NCBI RefSeq assembly: GCF_021462225.1
Contig: NC_061817.1
Coordinates: forward strand, 10,587,936 to 10,651,935
Length of the DNA stretch: 64,000 nucleotides
Direction of reading: 5' to 3'
Source of the DNA: Girardinichthys multiradiatus
Lineage: Eukaryota; Chordata; Actinopteri; Cyprinodontiformes; Goodeidae
The position numbers and the translations under genes are program-made. Within the stretch, counting starts at the first letter, position 1. Every line of letters starts with the position of its first letter. Of the stretch, positions 1 to 22,364 are shown in pieces. The notes beneath the pieces are model-generated. The model worked only from the letters and a program-made list of their open reading frames with translations. It searched no databases and was not told the origin of the DNA.

Positions 1-1
1 C

Positions 2-271
2 GTTGAACCTGAAGGTGCTGTCCCATTATCCTCCCTGCATCTCAGTCCAGCTTCATTGAAGATCATCAATGAAGGAGAAGTGGTGATGGACAACATTCAA
101 GTCTTGCCAAAAGCTATGTGCGTTCTCTTTGGACTTTCATACACAATGCATCTCAACTACCCCAGGTCTATGAAGCTCACGTTCCAGTTTATCCAACAGG
201 TACTTCTAGAGCTGGGCCACAGTGAAATTAAACCAAAGTTACAAACATTGAAAAACCAGCTCGCGATGTAA
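2..271 (+). CDS. Partial 3'-terminal exon, SAMD3-like fish family (C-terminus)
   Basis: An open frame enters from the left edge and ends at TAA 269-271, giving about 89 residues. It contains an amphipathic stretch with LPKAMCVLFGLSY, then HLNYPRSMKLTFQFIQQVL, and ends in KLQTLKNQLAM. From memory this resembles the conserved C-terminus of a large teleost family often labelled sterile alpha motif domain-containing 3-like. The SAM domain itself would lie upstream, outside the window. No start codon is claimed, because the natural start is off the edge. No splice acceptor can be judged. The molecular function of this C-terminal region is not known to me. The frame is followed by an AT-rich tail with a polyadenylation hexamer, as expected for a last exon. 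It could instead be a retroposed fragment. Confidence 0.45.
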   Translation, partial: VEPEGAVPLSSLHLSPASLKIINEGEVVMDNIQVLPKAMCVLFGLSYTMHLNYPRSMKLTFQFIQQVLLELGHSEIKPKLQTLKNQLAM

Positions 272-1035
272 AGCGATGTTGTCTTGTGTGTTGTGTTACA
301 CCTGCAAGTTCTGCCACAGCTTTTACTGTTTAAGAAAGTTTATAATGTTAAGTTTACAATGTTATGAGAGACATGAATGTGCAGCCATTTGTGGTGTATA
401 CAGTACCAGATGTAGAGGCGTATGCTCAGGACTACATAGTAATACTCAGTTGATATAATACAGTTAAAGGAAAATTTTGTACTTTTTATGTAAATGTCCA
501 TTGAGTTGAAGCTGTAAATTCGACTGTGTGGTCGATTGACCAAAACGTTTTCCTGCTCATGGGGCTGTGCAGTAGTGCCTTCATAAATCCACATCTGTGG
601 CAGAGGGCAATCTAGAAATGTATGTTGAAATAACATGTAGTCATGTTTCCTTAACAGAAACACAACTATATATTTTGCAAAATAAGTTTTCTCAAACAAT
701 TTAGCAGCACAGGGATTTATTGCTTGTTGACTACATTTACTAAGACTATATATTCACATAGAACGTGCAAAATCTTCCCTTTAACACAGTTAATTTGTCC
801 TTTTTCAAGTTGAAAATTTAGAAGATTGCGTCGAATTTTAATGTGTAGTTTTTCACAATCATACATATATTGTTGAATTGATGTCAAGCACTTTTAATGC
901 CTATATTTCTTGCCTTTTAGATAGCAAGCTATTTTATTTTTTTTTGGCTACTGTTTCAATGCCATTTTTGTACTTGTGACAAACCTGATTACAAGTTACA
1001 CCTAAAATGTTCTTTTGCAGAAACGTTCTGTGAAA
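272..1035 (+). other. Probable 3'UTR of the partial gene
   Basis: AT-rich sequence between the stop codon and the first clean AATAAA. No other coding signal is seen on either strand; the short frames here have no recognisable motifs. It is assigned as 3'UTR by position only. Confidence 0.35.
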
Positions 1036-1041
1036 AATAAA
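1036..1041 (+). terminator. Polyadenylation hexamer AATAAA
   Basis: AATAAA about 765 bases after the stop codon of the partial gene, followed by T-rich sequence. It is the best-placed signal for the 3' end of that transcript, but single hexamers are common in AT-rich DNA. Confidence 0.3.
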
Positions 1042-3207
1042 TATATTGTAACATTAATGTATTCTTTAATTCTTTCCATTCTGTACAATTTGAAGATTAA
1101 CGATCAAAAGGGTAATTTAATTAGAGGAAATGTCTTTACTTATATTAACTAAATATTATAAGTAGCTTTAAATAATATTATATTGGTTATTTGCTTCATT
1201 TGGCTATGTAAAATTAGCTTAAAATAGTTATTTTATACAACTAGGAAGACATTTTTTGAGCTAATCCGTTTTAGTAAAGACTGCTAAATGTGTTTGTTAC
1301 ATTGTACTATAGTTAGATGTTAACATAACTAAACCTGTTTAGTTTAATCTTTGTGTAAAAACTAGAATGGTTTAAGGCAACGGGTTTCCACGCAATTTTC
1401 TTGTAAAATCAACTTATTCGGGTTAAGAGTGTGAGGATTTTCCAGGAAGATGAAGAACCATCTCATAATTCAAAAATGATAACCTTGACCTTTGGTGCAT
1501 ACATCATATCTGAGATTATCTATGAATTTCATTAGGTCCTTGTTTTAATCTGTTTGTATATCTCTATGTTAGGAATTTGTTGAGGAGTATTATTGGGTGG
1601 TTAATAGCTAAAACTGTATGTGGTTTTGTCTGGTGAACTGGAATAACGTCTTGCTTCATAACAATTAATAGTACATAGTTACAGTTAACCAAGTATTATT
1701 AATACTCCTGGCAGACAGAGGATTACAGTAATCTTCTAATCTTACCAACATGTTTCCTTCTTGCTGGAAGTAATGTTAATGTTTAGGATTGGCACCGTCA
1801 GACTCCTGGCAAGAATCTAATAGATAATCTGTGAAAAGTAGCTAAAGATTAGGGTGATGGCAAGGAGGTCTTGCAACCTCAAATACTTTGAAGTTCATTA
1901 CCAAAGATAAATCATCAAAAAATACCAGTGAAAACATGCATAAAAGTGGTGAGCAATTAAAAAGATTTTTACATGTTTTTCCACCGATTATTGAAAGGTC
2001 TATAGTTTTCTATATGACGTTTTTCATAAAATGTAAATAAAATGAGAACAAAATTTTTTTTGAAACTGATACTCCTTTAACATGGTTTCATTACTTTTTG
2101 AGAGATGCCTGTCTCATTTCATATGAAAAATAAACTCGGAGGCTGAACAAAACCTATTTTAAATACGAATCTGCCAGGGGTATGAATAATTCTGGACTTA
2201 GCTGTAGGTGTAATGTATTTGATAAACTATAAAAGAAGATCCCAAGGTTAAGGCCACAATTGTTGTAGAGAACTTTGCTGCCAGTCCAATCTGGGTCAGG
2301 GGATTTATCTTTTTTCTGGTGAATTACTGCGTGGTCCATTTCTTTCAAACTGAAATCTTTTCCACGTTTTTCTTTAAAATTGTTGTCCATTGTAGGAATG
2401 TAATGGCTGCTTTTGTTATGGAGGGTGTCACAAGGACTTGGTTAGAAACAATTAATTAAGATTTTTATAATAAGAACTCATTTCATTAATGAGCCCAGAT
2501 GGATTTTAGCATTTCAGACCATTTATCATTAGGGTTAATACATTTCCTTCTGTCTCCTTTTTATAAATCTTTAGAAACATGCATGTTTTGTTTTTTTCTC
2601 ATTCTTCTTCTTAACTTAGATCTCGACCCAACATAGGCGCTTTTTCATGTAACATGTCAAGATTGCGTTGTAGAGATAAAAATTACATTTAGTCTGTTTA
2701 TGATAAATTGGATTTGATTGTAATGCGGTTTATTTCTTTTATTTGAATTTCCATAGGAAATATAGAGGTTACAGTTTTACTGTGTGGTAGTTTAAAATCT
2801 AAAATTAGTAGAGGTCAAAGTTGAGCAAGTTTATTCTACGTCGTTATTCTAGGTTATTCATTTTATTTCTGAAAACACTCGTGTTTTGATGCTTTTCTAT
2901 GGAATTGGGACAACCTTAGATGAGGCATGAAACTGCCATACTGTATCAACAAGGGCTAAATTATTTTAATTTAAATTACATATTGTCTAAAACACAGTTT
3001 CGATTTAGGAAATCTAAACCCAATTATTAAAATAGTGCCCTATTTTTGTGAATCCAGTGTTGTGTATTGGATTGGTGTTTACAGGACACATACGATGGCC
3101 AATGTTTACATGTTTTAATTGTTCAAATTTAATTACTAAATGACTGTTGTTTTATATATTCAGTATATTTCGTTCTGCATGTGTTGTGTCTTCTCCAACT
3201 TCATATA
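1042..3207. other. AT-rich spacer without recognisable genes
   Basis: About 2.2 kb of AT-rich sequence. No exon of a known family, RNA gene or intact mobile element is seen, apart from a decayed LINE-like fragment on the - strand near 2154-2390. Confidence 0.6.
2154..2390 (-). pseudogene. Decayed LINE reverse-transcriptase-like fragment
   Basis: A 78-residue frame carries LKEMDHAVIHQKKDKSPDPDW, which resembles the start of the L1/Tx1-type reverse transcriptase domain, where a run of the form K-x-K-S-P-G-P-D-G follows an E-x-x-x-A-I helix. Here the glycines of the PGPDG core are replaced, so it would be a non-functional relic. Flanking sequence shows no further RT motifs. The match is short and made by eye. 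Confidence 0.35.
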
Positions 3208-3209
3208 TA

Positions 3210-3409
3210 CAGGTCCTTCTCAAAATATTAGCATATTGTGATAAAGTTCATTATTTTCCATAATGTCATGATGAAAATTTAACATTCATATATTTTAGAT
3301 TCATTGCACACTAACTGAAATATTTCAGGTCTTTTATTGTCTTAATACGGATGATTTTGGCATACAGCTCATGAAAACCCAAAATTCCTATCTCACAAAA
3401 TTAGCATAT
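3210..3409 (+). repeat. Left 200-bp terminal inverted repeat of Tc1 copy 1
   Basis: Inverted copy of 4578-4777. The core TCTCAAAATATTAGCATAT at the outer end recurs in slightly altered form (TCTCACAAAATTAGCATAT) at the inner end. This gives two direct repeats per arm, the IR/DR layout used for paired transposase binding in elements such as Sleeping Beauty. Confidence 0.9.
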
Positions 3410-3537
3410 CATTAAAAGGGTCTCTAAACGAGCTATGAACCTAATCATCTGAATCAACAAGTTAACTCTAAACACCTGCAAAAGATTCCTGAGGCCTTTA
3501 AAACTCCCAGCCTGGTTCATCACTCAAAACCCCAATC

Positions 3538-4500
3538 ATGGGTAAGACTGCTGACCTGACTGCTGTCCAGAAGGCCACTATTGACACCCTCAAGCAAGAG
3601 GGTAAGACACAGAAAGAAATTTCTGAACGAATAGGCTGTTCCCAGAGTGCTGTATCAAGGCACCTCAGTGGGAAGTCTGTGGGAAGGAAAAAGTGTGGCA
3701 GAAAACGCTGCACAACGAGAAGAGGTGACCGGACCCTGAGGAAGATTGTGGAGAAGGGCCGATTCCAGACCTTGGGGGACCTGCGGAAGCAGTGGACTGA
3801 GTCTAGAGTAGAAACATCCAGAGCCACCGTGCACAGGCGTGTGCAGGAAATGGGCTACAGGTGCCGCATTCCCCAGACCTGGGTTACAGAGAAGCAGCAC
3901 TGGACTGTTGCTCAGTGGTCCAAAGTACTTTTTTCGGATGAAAGCAAATTCTGCATGTCATTCGGAAATCAAGGTGCCAGAGTCTGGAGGAAGACTGGGG
4001 AGAAGGAAATGCCAAAATGCCAGAAGTCCAGTGTCAAGTACCCACAGTCAGTGATGGTCTGGGGTGCCGTGTCAGCTGCTGGTATTGGTCCACTGTGTTT
4101 TATCAAGGGCAATGTCAATGCAGCTAGCTATCAGGAGATTTTGGAGCACTTCATGCTTCCATCTGCTGAAAAGCTTTATGGAGATGAAGATTTCATTTTT
4201 CATCACGACCTGGCACCTGCTCACAGTGCCAAAACCACTGGTAAATGGTTTACTGACCATGGTATCACTGTGCTCAATTGGCCTGCAAACTCTCCTGACC
4301 TGAACCCCATAGAGAATCTGTGGGATATTGTGAAGAGAACGTTGAGAGACTCAAGACCCAACACTCTGGATGAGCTAAAGGTCGCTATCGAAGCATCCTG
4401 GGCCTCCATAAGACCTCATCAGTGCCACAGGCTGATTGCCTCCATGCCACGCCACATTGAAGCAGTCATTTCTGCAAAAGGATTCCTGACCAAGTATTGA
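3538..4500 (+). CDS. Tc1-family transposase, 320 aa with a 14-residue internal deletion
   Basis: Cut-and-paste transposase that would bind the element ends and excise at TA sites. Residues 1-110 form the paired-like double helix-turn-helix DNA-binding region, with an AT-hook-like GRKKCGRKR stretch between the two helices sets. The catalytic DD34E triad is visible: D134 in LFSDESKF, D224 in FHHDLAPAH and E259 in PDLNPIENLW. All three acidic residues are present. Compared with copy 2 (334 aa), 14 residues rich in lysine and arginine are missing after RIPQ, at the junction between the DNA-binding and catalytic parts. The frame is otherwise uninterrupted. The lost linker probably impairs function, but that is inference. 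Confidence 0.92.
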   Translation: MGKTADLTAVQKATIDTLKQEGKTQKEISERIGCSQSAVSRHLSGKSVGRKKCGRKRCTTRRGDRTLRKIVEKGRFQTLGDLRKQWTESRVETSRATVHRRVQEMGYRCRIPQTWVTEKQHWTVAQWSKVLFSDESKFCMSFGNQGARVWRKTGEKEMPKCQKSSVKYPQSVMVWGAVSAAGIGPLCFIKGNVNAASYQEILEHFMLPSAEKLYGDEDFIFHHDLAPAHSAKTTGKWFTDHGITVLNWPANSPDLNPIENLWDIVKRTLRDSRPNTLDELKVAIEASWASIRPHQCHRLIASMPRHIEAVISAKGFLTKY

Positions 4501-4577
4501 GTGCATAACTGTACATGATTATTTGAAGGTTGACGTTTTTTGTATTAAAAACACTTTTCTTTTATTGGTCGGATGAA

Positions 4578-4777
4578 ATATGCTAATTTTGTGAGATAGG
4601 AATTTTGGGTTTTCATGAGCTGTATGCCAAAATCATCCGTATTAAGACAATAAAAGACCTGAAATATTTCAGTTAGTGTGCAATGAATCTAAAATATATG
4701 AATGTTAAATTTTCATCATGACATAATGGAAAATAATGAACTTTATCACAATATGCTAATTTTTTGAGAAGGACCTG
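4578..4777 (+). repeat. Right 200-bp terminal inverted repeat of Tc1 copy 1
   Basis: Inverted copy of 3210-3409 with a few mismatches. Its outer end GAAGGACCTG abuts the TA duplication at 4778-4779. Confidence 0.9.
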
Positions 4778-4779
4778 TA

Positions 4780-5048
4780 ATTCCAATACTGAAGCGTTGC
4801 CTTCAAAGTCCTGTTTCATAGTCGCGTCGTTCCGCACGAGATCTCGTAGCTTCCAGCACTGCCTCTCTCGCCGCTCCACCAACTTGTCACCAAAGATGGC
4901 GATTTGCTGAGTGCTCATGGATACACACATTTGTCGGCTAGCTCTTATCTTACCCGAAACGCCAACTTTAAAAACAAACTAACTGCTAAGCGAGAGCAAC
5001 TATTTCTCCATTGGAAGGAAATCTGACAGAACGTCAGCCATCGCTACC
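4780..5048 (+). promoter_or_regulatory. rad23a promoter and 5' leader region
   Basis: The first stretch after the Tc1 element is clearly richer in CpG than its surroundings (4822-4872 and again after 5040), like a small CpG island around a housekeeping promoter. No TATA box is seen. A YY1-type box lies at 4893-4901. Two short upstream open frames would sit in the leader if transcription starts before 4890: 4896-4910 (4 codons) and 4917-4982 (21 codons). The start site itself cannot be placed. Confidence 0.6.
4893..4901 (+). promoter_or_regulatory. YY1-like box AAGATGGCG
   Basis: Exact match to the core AAGATGGCG, a motif typical of the region just downstream of the transcription start in housekeeping genes. 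Its ATG also opens the first upstream frame, 4896-4910. Confidence 0.45.
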
Positions 5049-16404
<11,356 letters not shown>

Positions 16405-16522
16405 ACGGGAGCAGAGCACTGCCCACCCCCTTGCCCCACCCATCCCACCGCTCCCCCTTCCTCAGCTCAACATAAAGACTGCACCCCCGAATTTTACTGT
16501 ACAACCTCAGCTCAAGCAGACA

Positions 16523-16552
16523 GGGGCAGGGTGGGGAGGCTAGGGGCGGGGG
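16523..16552 (+). promoter_or_regulatory. G-quadruplex-like tract in rad23a 3'UTR
   Basis: Five runs of three or more G on the sense strand within 30 bases (at 16523, 16529, 16533, 16543 and 16548). This is enough for a stable RNA quadruplex. A second G-rich stretch follows at 16617-16631. Confidence 0.5.
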
Positions 16553-17657
16553 AGTACGTGGGGTTGCATTGGGATGGAGTGAAAGGTTGTGTGCAGGAAG
16601 GTCAGATTATGGGAGTTGGGGGGGGTGGGGGATGAAGGAAGTGTGGACAAATAATGAAATCCACGTGAATTCCAATGGAATAAGTGGGGTGAGTTTAGGG
16701 GAGATCTATAATTTGATTTTAGATGCGCTTTGTGAACATTAGGGAGGGGAGAGAGAGAGAGAGAGAGGTGGGGGGGACGGGTGTGCGTGCTCGTGTCTGC
16801 GTGTGTGAGAGTACGTGTCTGTGTATGCCTGTGCAAGATGGATGCGATTCACTTAGGCTGAAAAAAAAAAAAAAGTAATCAATCGATCTCGCATTCTCTA
16901 AGTTTGTTAATGCTGTAGCGCGGCCATATGGAAGCACGTTCCCCTCACTGCACTGCGACAACATCATCAGCGTGTGTAAACTGCTTTGCGTGTACCTCTG
17001 TAAGCCTCATGTGCATATGTCCATGAATGAAATTAGAAGTGATGGACTGGACTGTGCTGCAGCCTTTTTTATTTTTTCCTGTCTCTGACATGATGTCCTC
17101 GGGGTCTTTAAGTCAAAATAGAAACCAAACGTCCAGAATAGGATCTTAATAATCAGCTCAACGTTCTGCTCCAATCATCTGAGCTGGTTGCAAAAGAGTC
17201 CACACAAGCTGCGCCCGCCTCTCAATCAAACATAAAGCTATTGTTTTTGTTCATCACATGTGGTTCCCAATGACACTACATATTAAATACTGATTACAGG
17301 AGTTCCTGTTCTACTTATCTACGACGGCTATGGTTTAACTCTGAGCGGATGTTCATGAAGGCAGCCATCCAACTTTCACCTCAGAATATTTCATCAGAAA
17401 TTCCCTGTAAACAAAACCATTCAGTGTGTCTCAACTGGGCATGGGTCGGTATCAGATTCTCCGGGTATAACGTTGGCGATCATCATGATCGACACCGTTA
17501 TAAAAAAAAAAACCTGAAAACAAAATATGACCTAATTCTTAAAATAAAAATAGATGCAAAAAAACACATTTTTGATGTGGCTGAGAAGAATAAAACATGT
17601 AGTTTATTACAGATAAAATGTTACTGTGAACTTTTTAGTTTGATTTTAATACATAAA

Positions 17658-17663
17658 AATAAA
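17658..17663 (+). terminator. Candidate rad23a polyadenylation hexamer
   Basis: AATAAA about 1.25 kb after the stop codon; an alternative is 17589-17594. Chosen as the last hexamer before sequence resembling a dispersed repeat. Confidence 0.3.
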
Positions 17664-19247
17664 GATTAAAAGCTTGGTAAATCTTACTGTTTAATATGTT
17701 TGGGATCTGTTAGAGATGTTCCACTCAGGCCTTTCCTGGCCTATTTAAGGTCTGAAATGCCGATTTTCTTATTTCTCTTAAGTATAGCACACATATAACA
17801 GAAAGCAATGGGCTCCAGGCTGTTTGATAGGATGGAGGTTTTGAATCCAGCAGTTAAGGAACTGCAAGACTACCCGTATTTATGCCTCCGTTTATCTGAC
17901 CTTTACCTAAAGGACTTGATATTGGAGATCTTTGTTGTGATGAAATTATACAGCGTTCAACCTGCTGATCAAGGAAAAACCATGATCTCAGCCCAATTTA
18001 TTTCATTTAATAACAAACGTGCCCATAGTAGCTGGGCAGTTAGCCAGGCTATCTCAGGGGCTAGCCAGCCTGAAATCAGCTGATCTTAGTCTGCAACTGT
18101 AGTTATAAAATAGCGTTGCCTTAACAAGAGGGATGGGTGGCACCGTTTATGATTCCATGCCATCATCTTCTCAAGCAGCCATCCTTGATTCTGTTAACTG
18201 GCCCATGCCCATTCTGCACACATTTCTGTATACATCTAAATTATGAACTGTATAGTCCACATAAGAAAGGTTAAGTCTTGTGGCTCATAATGCTTTTTAT
18301 GCACAGTTTGATTAGATTGTTTACAGGACAGTCTTCAGTTGGCAGCTGCTTTATGGTGATTATCATGATGATCTGGGGGAAAACTCTTAAAAATGAGTTG
18401 ATCGATCAGACTAATTAAACGATCTCAGCGCTAATCAATGTAAGATGGTCCTGTTCTAAACTTAACCTTCCTTCAGTATGTAGACTCTGACAATTCAAGG
18501 TTTAGGACTAACTTCCCGGTGGGATCTGATTGGCTGTTTCATCACTACTGTTTAAATGCAGTGGTTTAATGTTTGACCCAGTCCATTAATAAGACTGGAA
18601 CTGTGACCTTGATCTGGGATAAATGCAGCAACATAGCTTTAGCTCCAACTGGACACAAAGCTAACCCTGTGAAGATCTCATTTAATTTTGTGTACACGAG
18701 TTAGTTATCCTCCAGCGTTTGTTGAATGAAGGTTTAGATAACTACAAGATGACCTGGACCCGATTTTTCCATTAAATGTTAAGGTCTTTATTGTGTCTGT
18801 GAGAAATGCAGACCTTCATTTCTGAAAACTAGCCTAGTTATGGGATTTCCACTTTGAAGTCACAATCTGGTCCTGACCTAGCGGTCGGTCAGTGAGTCTG
18901 GACAAATGCCTTTTCATTTTCAAAACCTGAAATATTCAAGCTAACATAAACTTCTTATTGAAGATTTCTAAGCATGAAGGATGAGGCCCTGGGTTACCTG
19001 TGAGGCAACTGTTTTTTAGTTTTATTGGGTTCATGAATAGATGCTAACTGTTTAAGGTAACACAAGTGGATTTTCTCTCTGTGGGTGTGTGTGTGTGTGT
19101 GTGTGAAGGCAGTCTTTACTGATTGTTGTCCTACAGCATCAACATGATCTTAGACTATGCTGTGCTACATTAAATATCAGCAGTCTTTCAGCTCCCTGAC
19201 TCTGTGTGCCTTCACATCATTGTCGTACCCGCCTCACTCTTAATATA
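17664..19247. other. Intergenic, no gene recognised
   Basis: The segment around 18030-18200 resembles 8500-8660 by eye (an old dispersed repeat). A GT microsatellite lies at 19083-19106. No exon of the genes that sit between RAD23A and NFIX in human was recognised. Confidence 0.55.
19083..19106. repeat. GT microsatellite
   Basis: About a dozen GT units just before the 19248 Tc1 element. Confidence 0.9.
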
Positions 19248-21226
19248 CAGGTCATCTCAACAAGTTAGAATGTCATCGAAGTTCGTTTTTCTCAGTACTT
19301 CAGTTCTGAAAGTGGAACTCTACATTCATCCCACGGTGAAATATTTCAATTTGTGTTCATTTTGGTGATTGTCTTACAGTTATTAAAAACCCAAGAACTC
19401 AGTTACTTTGAGAATTAGAATTTATAATAAAGCCAATAAAAATGTTATTACAGGAGTATGGGCCTTCTGTAAAGTATGTACCATACAGTGTGTACAGGGC
19501 TCCTTTTTATTGGTTAATGCATCAGTGCGGCCTGGCATGGAGGTGATTAACCTGTGGTTCTGCTAAGGTGTACAGGAAGCCCAGGTGGCCCTAATAGAAG
19601 CTTTCAGCTCTTCTGCATTGATGGATTTGGTGTCTCCCCTTTCCATCTGGACAGTAGCGCATAGATTCTCCACAGGGTTTAGGTCGGGCCAGTTTGCAGA
19701 GTGATATGATGGCCATGTAATCAGGTACAGTGCTTTGAAAAAGTATATGCCCCCTTTACAGTCTTCTATTTTTGGTTTTTTGATCATTAAACTAATTTTA
19801 GTAATGAAATAAAGATAACGAGTAAATACAAAGCCAAACCCAGATCATATTACCTGACCTGAAGATATAATTAAAATCAACCTTACCAGAGGCTGAAAGA
19901 ACTCAAAAAGCAACACATCTACAAAAAAAAAATAAAAATCATTGACATTAATCGGTCTAGAAAGGGTTCCAAAGGCATTCCTAAGTTTTTGGAAGGTCAA
20001 CAAACCAAAGTTAGAGCCATTATCCACAACTCGGCAATGCATGCAGCATTGCTGAACCTTCCCTGGAGAGGGCTGTCAACGATTCAACTGGGAGCTCACT
20101 CTAAAGTTTCATTGAAGAGGACAGCTCTGACTTGATAAAATTAAGTGGACCAACAGCTGCAAATTTTAATGTTCCACAAATCATCACTGACTGGAAAAGC
20201 TTCAGTTTGGACCGAAACCAGCTTGGATTCTGAGTCTCTAACTGATTAACAAAGGAAATGCAAATATACTTTGAACTGAAAACAGGACATTGGAGCACTG
20301 AGCAACAATCCAGTCATTTTCTTTGGCCCAGGTAAACCACTTCTGAAATTTGCCTGTTTCACAAAAAATCGTTGTCATAAACGCGTGAAGGCGACCTGCT
20401 TCTGGACTCCCTCTGGCTATTTTATAAATCACATATGAAGATGGTGATCTCTCACACTGCTGGGAGTTTTCAAAATAAAGCTGGAGGTGCGGGAAGACAT
20501 CGACACTGCGTATATTCTTGTTGGTAATGATTTCTGAGTTTTGTTTTAAATCCTGCAGCTGGATGGTTGCATAACCCATACTTCACCACGTGGTCATAGT
20601 ATGGGTTGTCACGAACCCTACGCAGGGGTGTGACTGCCTGGGTTGGTGAGTCAGAGGTGTACGGAGCAGGCTGACTTCAACCCCTCGCAGCATCTGCCCT
20701 GTCACAAAGCATATAGAGTTGGGAGCAAGGCGCCTTAATCCCACCATGTCCTGGATTAATCTGTGTGGTTAGTCTTGAAGCGCCTGCTCCAGCTGTTGTC
20801 CACACCTTGTGAATCCCCCCCCCCTTACTCTTTAATGGGCCTTGCTTCATAATCCTCTCAAGGCTGTGGTTATCTAGCTGCCTGTGAACTTTTTTCTACC
20901 ACAGTTTTAACCTTCCATTAATATGCTTCCATACAGCACTCTATTAAGAGCCAGCTTCTTTTGCAAAGAGCTTTTGTGACTTGCCCTTCTTGTAGAGTGT
21001 ACCAATAAGTGTCTGCTGCAGAACTGTCCAATCAGCAGTCTTCCTCATAATTGTGTAGGCCATAACAGATCAAAATTTAAAATAAATTGTCATATATAAT
21101 AATGTAAACTGAATTTCATTATCTGTAAACCATATTTACCCAAATTAACAGAAAATAAATTCTTGAAATACCTCACTGTGTGTAATAAAGTGATTAATAA
21201 GTTTCACTTTGAATTGAATCAAAGCT
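19248..21226 (-). mobile_element. Decayed Tc1-like element with a nested Tc1 fragment
   Basis: The left end CAGGTCATCTCAACAAG after TA at 19246-19247 is the terminal repeat of a known fish Tc1 type. Transposase remnants read on the - strand: PDLNPVENL with the catalytic glutamate near 19660, SVMICGTLKFAAVGPLNFIK at 20120-20195 and degenerate N-terminal text to about 21050. The right terminal repeat is cut short near 21226. Several frameshifts make it inactive. Confidence 0.75.
19728..20110. mobile_element. Second Tc1-type fragment nested in the first
   Basis: CAGTGCTTTGAAAAAGTATA after TA at 19726-19727 is the terminus of a different Tc1-like family. The host element's transposase resumes near 20115. 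The insertion lies between the second aspartate and the glutamate of the host transposase. The right boundary is approximate. Confidence 0.55.
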
Positions 21227-22364
21227 CTCTAGACCTCTAGTGGGAAGATCTGGCTCTTGTTTTGAATAATAATTCTTTGTTATGGGTAAAACATATTTTT
21301 CCTGGAACTTTCCTCTATGTGATCAAAAACCAACATGAAAGATGAACAGATCACACGTTTTAGGTTTCATTGAACTCAAAATACACTATATAGAGTCTGA
21401 AATAACATCGATGCCAGGTACTGGCATATAAGTAGGAAAATAAGAGCTCAGTAAATCCCAAATTTATTTTATGATAGCAAAAGATGAAACTGTATTTTCA
21501 TCCAAAAACGGTTAAGATTTTAATTGCATCCTGACTATAGAAAGAACAGTTCAGGAAAATTGTTGGCCAAAAAACACAAATCAGAATTTTACATTTATTT
21601 TGTCAGGTTATCTGGAGAAAACTCAGATACCTTGATACCATGATACCTTCACCACCATGCCTCACTGTTGGGACATAAGCCAGGAGACCATTGGCATCTC
21701 CTTACGTGTCTGCAAATCTCCAGCTCCAGCAGATGATTTGGGTATTTGATCATCCTTATGAACAAAACTAATCATGCTGATTAATGACTTGATTCATGTG
21801 GTTTCAAACATTACTCTGATTTAAACTTTGCAGCCATGTGGCCATTTTACCACCTGTTGGACAGATCTCCAAAATCACAAACTGAACCGGATGCACATAC
21901 AGAAATTCTGCATACCAACAGAGATCAATAGATGGAAAACAATTTACACATGATTTTGTTTCATAGCTCAAAACAAAAATTGCATTATCATTATTATTGC
22001 GCTTCAGTCCACACGTCAGTCTAGGCTCAACTGTGTCTTTAATGAAGGTAGGTATGCTGGCTGAACTCTGAAGTACCCAAGGAAGGAATTTGATATGACT
22101 GACTGTGACAGGTTTGCAAAATAAAAATCATTCACTGCCTGGTGCCTATCAGCAAGTATGCCAAACCCTTGTCTCATCTCAAACAACCAACAGTCATAAA
22201 AAGCAGCGGCACCTTCAGTTTCACCCCCTTAAACCACATTTGTCTTTTAGAACATTTAGTGAGGGGCATTAGCATTACAGCAAACATCTCCATTTGTAAA
22301 CCTGAGTTATACTGCTATGTACTTTTTAGTGAGAAAACTCTCGTACTTGGCTCTTATTTTTCTT
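21227..22364. other. Intergenic, nothing recognised
   Basis: AT-rich, unique-looking. Short frames without motifs. Confidence 0.5.

Larger units (their letters stand above)
3210..4777 (+). mobile_element. Tc1-like DNA transposon, copy 1 (1568 bp)
   Basis: The element is bounded by TA target duplications at 3208-3209 and 4778-4779, and its ends read CAGGTCCTTC and GAAGGACCTG. It has 200-bp terminal inverted repeats, and a transposase frame on the + strand fills the middle. Copy 2 at 61777-63386 is 42 bp longer and otherwise near-identical by eye. The whole size difference is one in-frame deletion inside this copy's transposase, at 3876/3877. The right end sits about 270 bp before the rad23a start codon. 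High similarity between copies and intact ends indicate recent activity in this lineage. Confidence 0.95.
16405..17663 (+). other. rad23a 3'UTR (probable extent)
   Basis: C-rich, then strongly G-rich sequence follows the stop codon, with a GA microsatellite at 16745-16768 and poly(A) at 16861-16874. AATAAA hexamers occur at 17589-17594 and 17658-17663. The true cleavage site cannot be set without transcripts. Confidence 0.45.

Noticed and set aside
3498..4409. Many overlapping frames on both strands within the Tc1 element
   Set aside because: Shadows of the transposase gene; the same set recurs in copy 2.
16540..16967. Frames on the - strand opposite the rad23a 3'UTR
   Set aside because: They are shadows of G-rich and GA/GT simple sequence in the rad23a 3'UTR.
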